DNA of 11,072 bases from CAIOZW01 sp049317725 (GTDB lineage Bacteria > Acidobacteriota > Blastocatellia > RBC074), in assembly GCA_049317725.1 (NCBI GenBank), contig JBMOHS010000132.1, forward strand, positions 1-11,072, given 5' to 3'. Positions 5,444-11,072 of this stretch are shown piece after piece (position 1 is the first letter of the stretch; each line of letters starts with the position of its first letter). The notes beneath the pieces were generated by a model. The model was not told where the DNA came from. It saw only the letters and a program-made list of their open reading frames with translations, and made no database searches. The translations under genes and the position numbers were made by a program.

Positions 5444-8284
5444 GTGGCGCGAGAGGGAAGACCAGTCTGGCGCGAGCGTCTCGCGGTGCCCTTCCTCCTT
5501 CTGATTCTGCCATTTCTCTTCTTTTGGCCGGAGACCCTCGGATGGCGGGGCTTGGGCGACCAAGATGCCCTCTTCTGGTTCTTTCCGGCCTATCAGTTTG
5601 TCGTCACGCAGATCAAATCTGGAGGCTGGCCGCTCTGGAATCCTGACCTCTACAGTGGCATTCCGCTCTTCGCACTGTGGCAAGCGGGGATGCTCGATCC
5701 GCTCAACTGGCTCCACTTGCTCGTCAAGGGGGGGCCGACCACCCGAACCCTCACTGTCTCTCTTCAGCTCACCTTCTCTCTCGCCTTATTGACGACGTAC
5801 GGCTACGGCCGTGCGATTGGCTTCTCACGGCGTGCCGCGTTGCTCTCCTCGATCATTTACGTACTGAGTGGTTTCGCGGTGGCGCGGGTGCTCTACCCGG
5901 GCTTCCTCCACGCAGTGGCATTGATGCCTTGGATCCTGCTGATGGTTGAGCGACTTTACCAGAGTGGCCGCTGGCGGGACGTCGTCTGCGGGGCCCTGCT
6001 GGTGACCTGGCAGGTCTTCGCTGCCCATCCGCAACCGTTGCTTTACGGGGCAGGCTTGGTCGGGGCGTACGCTCTTTTTCGCGGCCCTCTCACTCGAAAA
6101 TTTCTCTGGCAGGTGGCGGCCCTCTACGGTTTGGGTGCCTTCGGGGCGGCCATCCAACTTCTGCCGGCAGCGGAACACGCGCAGCGTTCAGTCAGGGAAG
6201 GATGGGGCTATGAACTCTTTACGCTCCATTCGATCCATCCCACCTCGCTGTTGACAGTGCTGATCCCTTTCTTTCACGGCCAAGGTACGACGAGCACGGT
6301 CCCTCTTGGACTCGCAGACGGACTCTACCCCTTGCCCTACTGGGGAATCTCCTGGCACCACAACGAGGCGCAGATCTACCTCGGAGTCTTGGCACTGGCC
6401 CTGGCCTTGGGGGGGGCTTGGCGAGCGATGCGAAGTCGGGATCGGGTCGGCCTCTTCTGGTCAGGTGCCGCACTGGCAGGTCTTCTCCTGGCGATGGGAA
6501 AATATCTCCCCCCCCTGGCGAAGCTCCTCTACCACGTCCCGATCCTGAGCAATTTTCGCAGCCCGAACCGGTACTGGATGATCGTCGCGTTGGCAGTGGC
6601 CATCCTTGCCGGCAGCGCCTTCGACCGGTTTTGGCGAGAGGGGGAGAGGGATCTCCGGGCTGTCGTGCGAGGTACGGCCCTCCTTTTGACCCTGCTGGTC
6701 GGGATGGTCGGTGCGGCAGTCTTGCTCGATTCCCGACGGGTCGAGCGGTTCTTGCGCTCGATGACGGACTGGCAGTCATTGCCTGAGGGGTTTTTAGACC
6801 TTGCCCGTGGGGAGTTTCTCGTCCCGATCGGCGTCGCCGTACTGGCCTGCCTTCTCCTCTGGAGAGGGACTCCCGGTCGGCCGGGGGGACGAGGGGGCCA
6901 CCGCTGGTCCTGGCTGCTTCTCGCTGGACTTCTCGCCGAGTACCATCTCTATGCACTGCTCGCGCCGATCCATCACGCACCGGGCATCGAGAGTGCTGTC
7001 GGACGTGCCGTTCCGCCAGCCTTGCGCCCACGTCCAGGGGCGGATCCTGCGACGCTAGACCGGGCTCACGTCCTCCTTGCACCCAAGCACGGAGAGTTCT
7101 CACCGCTTCTCTTTGTCGGGAAGAGGATGGCGACCGGCTACGACCCCTTGCTGGATCAGCGGTACAAAACCTGGACGGGAATCGACGAGGGAGGACGGAG
7201 CTACCTGGGAAGCCTCCTCATGCCGCGGGACCGCACACTCGATCTGCTCAACGTCCGTCACGTCTTGGCTCCCCCTGACTGGGAGCCAATGCCGCTCTCC
7301 CCCCTGCTTCCGGTCGAGATTCCGTCGTCGACGCGACTGCGTGGGGAGATCGCGCCTCCCCCGTCCATCGACGCGGAGACCCTCTACCTGGAAGCGGAGC
7401 TTCCCACGCAAGCCCCTTGGGAGGTGACGGTAGCGTGTGGTACGGAGCCTTTCTGGTCAGTTCCCCTCGATTCGCGGGGTGGTCGGATCGCGACGCGGGT
7501 ATTGCTTCCCCCCACTCTTCGTCTCTGCTCCACGCCTCTCTGGGTCGAAGCCACTCACGGACGCTGGCCTCTTGGCCGACGCATGGAAGGAACGGGCACC
7601 GGGGACGATCGATTGCGGATCTTTGGTCTCGGGATTGAAAACACGAAGACGGGTGAGCGCCGTGAGATGACTGGCCGCCAAGAGATGGCCACCTCCTCCC
7701 GCTGGAGAGAGACGACTGCGCGCAGTGGCGATCCAGGGTATGCAACCTATCGGGTTCTCGAGAACCAGCAGCTCATGCCGCGTTGCTGGCTTGTTGCTGA
7801 GGCCCTCCCGGCCTATGACGGAGATCAGCTCAAATGGATCCGTGGGGATTTTGTGGATGCCGATGGCCGCCCTTTCGACCCTCGCCGAACTGCCCTGGTC
7901 GAGATGGCCCCCGCTGGAACCCGTTCGTGGTACGACCCGTTCTTGACGTCATCGGAAGGGGCCAAAAGTGCCGACGGGGAGGCCCGTCTCTTGCGTCAAG
8001 AGGCAGACCGCCTGCGGATCGAGACTCACGCCAGTCGAACAGCCCTCCTCTTGGTCAGTGAGCCAGCCGACCCCGGATGGAAGGTGACCATCGATGGGCA
8101 GGAAGAGAGGTGGCACCGAGTCGACTACCACCTTCGCGCGGTCGTGGTCCCGGCCGGGCGACATCTCATTGAGTACCGCTACCGCCCCACCTCCTTGCGC
8201 CTCGGCGCGGGAATCTCCCTCGTGACCGGTCTTCTGCTGATCGGAATCCTCTGGCGGACCCGGCTCAAAGCCGCGGTCGCTTAG
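5444..8284 (+). CDS. YfhO-family polytopic membrane protein
   Basis: From GTG 5444 the product is 946 residues; residue numbers below use that start. A basic N-terminus leads into a first membrane segment at about 11-31. An outward loop follows with GDQDALFWFFPAYQF (D39 and D41) and WPLWNPDLYSGIPLF (about 63-76), typical of YfhO-like GT-C-fold proteins. Many further membrane segments run to about residue 520, including SNFRSPNRYWMIVALAVAILAGSAFDRF. A large, probably extracytoplasmic region ends with the family's hallmark: LLLVSEPADPGWKVTIDGQ, then VVVPAGRHLIEYRYRP, and a last membrane helix. B. subtilis YfhO is linked to lipoteichoic acid glycosylation; here a role in envelope glycosylation is only inferred. 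GTG 5339 or ATG 5402 would give a longer protein, but residues encoded before 5444 have lower GC3 (about 57%) and rare AGG/AGA codons. Confidence 0.8.
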   Translation: MAREGRPVWRERLAVPFLLLILPFLFFWPETLGWRGLGDQDALFWFFPAYQFVVTQIKSGGWPLWNPDLYSGIPLFALWQAGMLDPLNWLHLLVKGGPTTRTLTVSLQLTFSLALLTTYGYGRAIGFSRRAALLSSIIYVLSGFAVARVLYPGFLHAVALMPWILLMVERLYQSGRWRDVVCGALLVTWQVFAAHPQPLLYGAGLVGAYALFRGPLTRKFLWQVAALYGLGAFGAAIQLLPAAEHAQRSVREGWGYELFTLHSIHPTSLLTVLIPFFHGQGTTSTVPLGLADGLYPLPYWGISWHHNEAQIYLGVLALALALGGAWRAMRSRDRVGLFWSGAALAGLLLAMGKYLPPLAKLLYHVPILSNFRSPNRYWMIVALAVAILAGSAFDRFWREGERDLRAVVRGTALLLTLLVGMVGAAVLLDSRRVERFLRSMTDWQSLPEGFLDLARGEFLVPIGVAVLACLLLWRGTPGRPGGRGGHRWSWLLLAGLLAEYHLYALLAPIHHAPGIESAVGRAVPPALRPRPGADPATLDRAHVLLAPKHGEFSPLLFVGKRMATGYDPLLDQRYKTWTGIDEGGRSYLGSLLMPRDRTLDLLNVRHVLAPPDWEPMPLSPLLPVEIPSSTRLRGEIAPPPSIDAETLYLEAELPTQAPWEVTVACGTEPFWSVPLDSRGGRIATRVLLPPTLRLCSTPLWVEATHGRWPLGRRMEGTGTGDDRLRIFGLGIENTKTGERREMTGRQEMATSSRWRETTARSGDPGYATYRVLENQQLMPRCWLVAEALPAYDGDQLKWIRGDFVDADGRPFDPRRTALVEMAPAGTRSWYDPFLTSSEGAKSADGEARLLRQEADRLRIETHASRTALLLVSEPADPGWKVTIDGQEERWHRVDYHLRAVVVPAGRHLIEYRYRPTSLRLGAGISLVTGLLLIGILWRTRLKAAVA

Positions 8285-9290
8285 GCTTTTCCGGCTTCGG
8301 TGGATTTGCGCTGGGGCGCGGCTTTCCGGCCTCCGGAGCGGGAGCACCCTCCTTCGACTCCTCCTCTGGAAGATCCTCGATCAGTTCATCGACCCCGGTG
8401 ATCCGTACATCCGACTGGAAGCGACGATAGTTGCGGTACTTGATCTGCATGCGGACCCGCACCCGGAAGCGGTCGAACTCCAGCGTGTCATCCCCGTAGG
8501 TATAGGTCGGGAACCAGAATTTCCCGTCGATGTTCTCGCGGTAGGTCTCGAACTTGGCGAAGCGCTGCTTGAATTCCGGCACGATCTTGCCGGCCGTCTT
8601 GACGATCATCAGGTCGACTTCATCCACCCAGATGCGTCCCATGAAGTAGATTCCTTCAATTCGCTTGTCCTTGAGCCGGTTGAGTTCGCGACGATTAGCC
8701 ATGATCCGGGGGGTCACATCGAAGACATAGGTGTCAATTTCATCAATCTTCTCCTTCCCGACAAAAGAGACGCTGTAATTGGGAAGGTCCTCCGCCGCCA
8801 GCGCGAAGGGTTGCAGATTGATGAATGCGTTCTTGTCTTCCTGGGTCATGATCAGCCCTGCCCGATCGAGGGTCGACGGAGGGGCCTTGATGATCTTCTC
8901 GAGTCGCGTCCCAGCGTCGTTGAAGACAAACTCCGAGACTTGGTAGTACTCCCCGGAGATGGTATTGGCGGGACCAATCACTTGCAGGCGGGACTCCTGC
9001 TGGTAGGAGTACTCTTTCCAGACCTCGCGCAGTTCAGACTCTTTGGTGGTGAACTGACGAATAATCTCTTCTGGACTGGGCTGAGCCGGTGCGCCCTGGG
9101 TGGCGGTTTGGACAGAGACAGGCTGCTGGGCAGACGATCGAGTCGGCACGGTTGCCAAGAGAGCGGTCAGCGCGAGCGCCCCACAGAGGACCGTCAGGAG
9201 CAGGCGAGGGGACGCGGTGCTTCTGGCGCTCTCCCGGCCAGGACCGGATGCAATCTGCGGCAGGGACCTCATCGGCTTCTCAGGGTTCAT
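8265..9290 (-). CDS. Exported LolA-like (outer membrane lipoprotein-sorting-like) protein
   Basis: From ATG 9290 the product is 341 residues. A long polar N-region (1-29) precedes a hydrophobic core (30-48, LLLTVLCGALALTALLATV) and a likely signal peptidase I site RSSA|QQ at 54/55; the cysteine at 36 does not sit in a good lipobox. The mature part is beta-rich and carries blocks of a LolA/LolB-fold family I associate with Acidobacteriota: ISGEYYQVSEFVFNDAG, then EDLPNYSVSFVGKEKIDEID, GRIWVDEVDLMIVKTAGK (218-235), FETYRENIDGKFWFPTYTY and KYRNYRRFQSDVRITG. The C-terminus is a charged, proline-rich tail (about 307-341). A periplasmic lipid- or lipoprotein-binding role is plausible but unproven. 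ATG 9290 is chosen over ATG 9314 because AAGGAG and AAGGA boxes lie just upstream of it. The 3' end overlaps the convergent yfhO-like gene by 20 nt. Confidence 0.75.
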   Translation of the reverse strand: MNPEKPMRSLPQIASGPGRESARSTASPRLLLTVLCGALALTALLATVPTRSSAQQPVSVQTATQGAPAQPSPEEIIRQFTTKESELREVWKEYSYQQESRLQVIGPANTISGEYYQVSEFVFNDAGTRLEKIIKAPPSTLDRAGLIMTQEDKNAFINLQPFALAAEDLPNYSVSFVGKEKIDEIDTYVFDVTPRIMANRRELNRLKDKRIEGIYFMGRIWVDEVDLMIVKTAGKIVPEFKQRFAKFETYRENIDGKFWFPTYTYGDDTLEFDRFRVRVRMQIKYRNYRRFQSDVRITGVDELIEDLPEEESKEGAPAPEAGKPRPSANPPKPEKPKRPRL

Positions 9291-9294
9291 CTTG

Positions 9295-9306
9295 TTCCTT
9301 CTCCTT
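9295..9306 (-). promoter_or_regulatory. Ribosome binding site for the LolA-like gene (supports ATG 9290)
   Basis: On the minus strand AAGGAG (9306-9301) and AAGGAA (9300-9295) form a double purine box, 10 and 4 nt before ATG 9290. The upstream ATG at 9314 has no box. Confidence 0.65.
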
Positions 9307-9386
9307 CCATTCATCGCTGGTCATCGCCGGCCAACGCTACGCTTCTCGCCTGCTGACGGCTGAAACGGGGACCAGTCCATCCCATC

Positions 9387-9418
9387 CGCCATTCGATTCT
9401 TTGGATGAACGAATGGCG
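9387..9418 (-). repeat. Long hairpin in the recX / LolA-like gap
   Basis: CGCCATTCG (9387-9395) and CGAATGGCG (9410-9418) are perfect 9-nt inverted repeats. With A9396 bulged, TTC (9397-9399) and GAA (9407-9409) extend the stem to 12 bp around a 7-nt loop. It lies about 50 nt past the recX stop and about 100 nt before the LolA-like start. No T-run follows on either strand, so it is not a classical terminator. It may be a 3' end element of recX or a 5' leader structure of the downstream gene. The rest of this 180-nt gap shows no gene. Confidence 0.6.
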
Positions 9419-9445
9419 ATCGACTCTTTGCAGATCGGAACGAAC

Positions 9446-9474
9446 AGTAGATGCGGCGATCATCACCTGTTCAA
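9446..9474 (-). promoter_or_regulatory. Candidate promoter for the LolA-like gene
   Basis: On the minus strand TTGAAC (9474-9469, 4 of 6) and TCTACT (9451-9446, 4 of 6) are separated by 17 nt. The -35 box includes the recX TGA stop. Transcription would start near 9439, giving a leader of about 150 nt that contains the 9387-9418 hairpin. Confidence 0.38.
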
Positions 9475-10124
9475 TCCAGTTCTTGGCCCGGCCGCTGGCG
9501 CCGCAGGGACGAGCGTCGGCGCCAAGGGCGCGGAGAAGGACCTGCCGGTGATTCGGGGTCTTCCATTTCAGGGGCTGGTGCCTCCGGGGCGAAGTCGTGC
9601 GTCGTCTCCGGATTGTCCCTTGAATCGAGGGATGACAGGCACTGCCGCACCGTTTGATAGACCAGTGACGGAGAGAAGCCGCGACGCATCAGGAAGCCGA
9701 GAAGCTTCTGCGTATCGACCGGCCCCCCAGCCGCCCCCTTTCGTGCGAGCCATCGCTGCGCTGCCGCGGCGATCAGCTCCTCTTCCGGGTGTTCGGCATA
9801 GATCTGGCGGACGGCCTGATCGACGGTCGGTGCCGCGAGCTGCTTTTGTCGCAGGTCACGCCGCAGTCGAATCGCGCCGACCGGGCCCCGTTCCAGCCGG
9901 GCGGTCGCGAATCGCTCGGCATACTCCTCGTCGTTGAGGTAGTTAAGTGATTGGAGCCGACTGATGACCTGCTCAACGATCTCTGGCACTGCCCAGTCTT
10001 TTTCCAGGAGCCTGCCGCGCATCTCAACAACGGTTCGTGGCCGATAGGAGAGCAGGCGAAAGGCCCGCTGCAAGGTCTTGTCGTATATCTTCTCGGCTGC
10101 TTTCTCGGCCATTTGCTCAGCCAT
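9471..10124 (-). CDS. recX: Regulatory protein RecX
   Basis: RecX binds RecA filaments and limits RecA activity in recombination and the SOS response. The 217-residue protein has the family's tandem three-helix repeats: AFRLLSYRPRTVVEMRGRLLEK (21-42), IVEQVISRLQSLNYLNDEEYAERFATARLERGPVG (49-83) and RLRRDLRQKQL (86-96). A later repeat is AQRWLARKG followed by QKLLGFLMRRGFSPSLVYQTVRQCL. The last 45 or so residues are an added acidic/proline then basic tail, making the protein longer than E. coli RecX (166). ATG 10124 is used; its Shine-Dalgarno is weak, and ATG 10112 is a possible alternative. recA is not next to it in this window, unlike in many bacteria. Confidence 0.9.
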   Translation of the reverse strand: MAEQMAEKAAEKIYDKTLQRAFRLLSYRPRTVVEMRGRLLEKDWAVPEIVEQVISRLQSLNYLNDEEYAERFATARLERGPVGAIRLRRDLRQKQLAAPTVDQAVRQIYAEHPEEELIAAAAQRWLARKGAAGGPVDTQKLLGFLMRRGFSPSLVYQTVRQCLSSLDSRDNPETTHDFAPEAPAPEMEDPESPAGPSPRPWRRRSSLRRQRPGQELD

Positions 10125-10144
10125 CTTTTTGTCTTAACTTCTCG

Positions 10145-10163
10145 GATGATCTTTTGATGATCT
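10145..10163. repeat. Direct repeat GATGATCT spaced one helical turn, upstream of recX
   Basis: GATGATCT occurs at 10145-10152 and 10156-10163, separated by TTT, an 11-bp period. It sits 20-40 bp upstream of the recX start codon. The period would put two identical half-sites on the same DNA face, as expected for a regulator binding direct repeats; alternatively it acts in the recX 5' leader or is chance. Confidence 0.4.
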
Positions 10164-10189
10164 GGGTGGCCTGCCACTGCCTATTCTTA

Positions 10190-10216
10190 CTTGCCTCAGA
10201 GGATGGTGGAGGCAAG
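10190..10216. promoter_or_regulatory. Perfect 8-bp dyad between recX and yebC (possible operator)
   Basis: CTTGCCTC (10190-10197) and GAGGCAAG (10209-10216) are perfect inverted arms around an 11-nt spacer, with half-site centres 19 bp apart. It lies in the divergent gap, upstream of the yebC promoter and 65 bp before recX. No T-run follows on either strand, which argues against a terminator. On the minus strand a TTGACT (10231-10226) sits 17 nt from a weak CACCAT (10208-10203), so a recX promoter could overlap the dyad. It does not match the LexA boxes I know (GAACN4GTTC, CTGTN8ACAG, GTTCN7GTTC). Confidence 0.42.
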
Positions 10217-10243
10217 AACGAGATTAGTCAAGTCGGCGCTCAT

Positions 10244-10273
10244 TTTACGGACTCTGGCAGGCTGTGCTATAGT
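10244..10273 (+). promoter_or_regulatory. Extended -10 promoter for yebC
   Basis: TATAGT (10268-10273, 5 of 6 to consensus) is preceded by TGC (10265-10267), making an extended -10 element. TTTACG (10244-10249, 4 of 6) lies 18 nt upstream as the -35. Transcription would start near 10280, about 40 nt before the yebC ATG. Confidence 0.6.
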
Positions 10274-10319
10274 CTTGCCTTCTTTCCTAACCCAAAACCA
10301 TGGTAACGAGGTTCGAGAC

Positions 10320-11066
10320 ATGTCCGGGCATTCGAAATGGCATACGATCAAGCATAAGAAAGGCGCGCTGGATGCCAAGCGCGGCAAGCTCTTCACCAAA
10401 CTGATCAAAGAGATCACGGTTTCAGCCCGGACGGGGGGCGGCGGGGATCCGGCGGGCAACGCCCGACTGCGAAAAGCGGTCAGCGACGCCAAGGCTGCCA
10501 ATATGCCCAACGATACGATCGATCGGGCGATCAAGCGCGGGACCGGAGAGCTGGAGGGCGTCAACTACGACGAGATCATGTACGAGGGCTATGGCCCCGG
10601 CGGTGTTGCGGTGATGGTCAACACCCTGACCGATAATCGCAATCGGACGGTCTCGGAAATTCGCCATATCTTCTCGAAGAATGGGGGAAATCTCGGCGAG
10701 TCTGGTTCGGTCGCCTGGATGTTCAATAAAAAGGGGCAGATCATCATCGATGCCACGGCGAAGGGCGAAGATGCGATGCTCGAGTTGGCGCTGGAGGCAG
10801 GAGCCGAGGATATGGTCAGCCATGGGGACTCCTATCAGGTGCTCACCTCGCCCGACGATTTCCATGCCGTCCTGGAAGAGATCAAGAAGGCCGGCATCGA
10901 GCCCCTTTCCGCCGAGGTGACGATGGTGCCGCAGAACACCATCAAGCTCGAAGGAGGGGCCGCCAATCAGATGCTCAAGCTCTACGATGCCCTCGACGAT
11001 AATGACGACGTCCAGAATGTCGCCTCCAACTTCGAGGTCGATGACGACGTCCTCGATCAGGCTTGA
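10320..11066 (+). CDS. yebC: YebC/PmpR-family (TACO1-like) protein
   Basis: The 248-residue cytoplasmic protein begins MSGHSKWHTIKHKKGALDAK, the invariant N-terminus of the family. It continues with RGKLFTKLIKEITVSAR, NMPNDTIDRAIKRGTGEL, YEGYGPGGVAVMVNTLTDN, RNRTVSEIRHIFSKNGGNLG and GSVAWMFNKKGQI. Length is typical (about 240-250). Older work describes members as transcriptional regulators (PmpR). The mitochondrial homologue TACO1 activates translation, and recent work ties YebC to relief of ribosome stalling at proline-rich stretches; which applies here is not decided by sequence. ATG 10320 is chosen because GAGG (10308-10311) lies 8 nt upstream and the extended -10 promoter lies between it and an upstream in-frame ATG at 10191. 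In many bacteria yebC precedes ruvC. Confidence 0.96.
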   Translation: MSGHSKWHTIKHKKGALDAKRGKLFTKLIKEITVSARTGGGGDPAGNARLRKAVSDAKAANMPNDTIDRAIKRGTGELEGVNYDEIMYEGYGPGGVAVMVNTLTDNRNRTVSEIRHIFSKNGGNLGESGSVAWMFNKKGQIIIDATAKGEDAMLELALEAGAEDMVSHGDSYQVLTSPDDFHAVLEEIKKAGIEPLSAEVTMVPQNTIKLEGGAANQMLKLYDALDDNDDVQNVASNFEVDDDVLDQA

Positions 11067-11072
11067 GGAGGG
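11065..11072 (+). promoter_or_regulatory. Shine-Dalgarno for a gene beyond the window end
   Basis: GAGGAGGG overlaps the last two bases of the yebC stop and runs to the window end. It is a strong ribosome binding site with no gene left to serve in the window, so another + strand gene (ruvC would be the common neighbour) probably follows at once and is translationally coupled to yebC. Confidence 0.5.

Noticed and set aside
9291..9314. Eight-residue longer start for the LolA-like protein at ATG 9314
   Set aside because: No ribosome binding site upstream, while strong purine boxes sit directly before ATG 9290.
10191..10319. 43-codon N-terminal extension of yebC
   Set aside because: YebC proteins begin with MSGHSKWHTIKHKKG; the extension spans the extended -10 promoter and half of the dyad and has no Shine-Dalgarno.

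Overview
The window looks like ordinary chromosomal DNA from a GC-rich Gram-negative bacterium, most plausibly an acidobacterium. The main clue is the secreted protein on the minus strand (8265-9290). Its motifs (SGEYYQVSEFVF, DEIDTYVFDV, GRIWVDEVDL, TYRENIDGKFWFPTYTYGDD) resemble a LolA-like family that I associate with Acidobacteriota. This taxonomic guess rests on recall of protein families and was not tested by a search.

Layout. Positions 1-5326 (+) are an information-processing block: the end of tmk, holB, then ffh, rpsP, khpA, rimM, trmD and rplS. This is the widespread SRP / 30S maturation / tRNA modification / ribosomal protein cluster. A good sigma70-type promoter (TTGACA, 17 nt, TATGCT) lies between holB and ffh and probably drives the ffh-to-rplS block. 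Positions 5444-8284 (+) hold a large YfhO-type polytopic membrane protein. It converges on, and overlaps by 20 nt, a minus-strand gene for an exported LolA-like protein (8265-9290). Upstream of that, also on the minus strand, is recX (9471-10124). A 195-nt divergent intergenic region separates recX from yebC (10320-11066, +), and a Shine-Dalgarno-like sequence at the very end points to a further + strand gene beyond the window.

Several starts differ from the longest open frame. rpsP starts at TTG 2957, rplS at ATG 4937, yfhO most likely at GTG 5444, the LolA-like gene at ATG 9290 and yebC at ATG 10320. Each choice is supported by a ribosome binding site, by family N-termini, or by both.

Functionally the block couples dNTP supply (Tmk), the replication clamp loader (HolB), co-translational membrane targeting (Ffh), 30S and 50S assembly (S16, KhpA, RimM, L19) and m1G37 tRNA methylation (TrmD). 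YfhO and the LolA-like protein serve the cell envelope. RecX modulates RecA, and YebC belongs to a family implicated in translation and transcription control.

I see no CRISPR array, prophage, insertion sequence, tRNA, rRNA or toxin-antitoxin module, and no convincing new biological system. The points worth a second look are small non-coding structures: dyads and direct repeats in the recX/yebC and recX/LolA-like gaps, a repeat-bearing leader before rplS, hairpins flanking rpsP/khpA and rplS, and -35 boxes built on upstream TGA stop codons.
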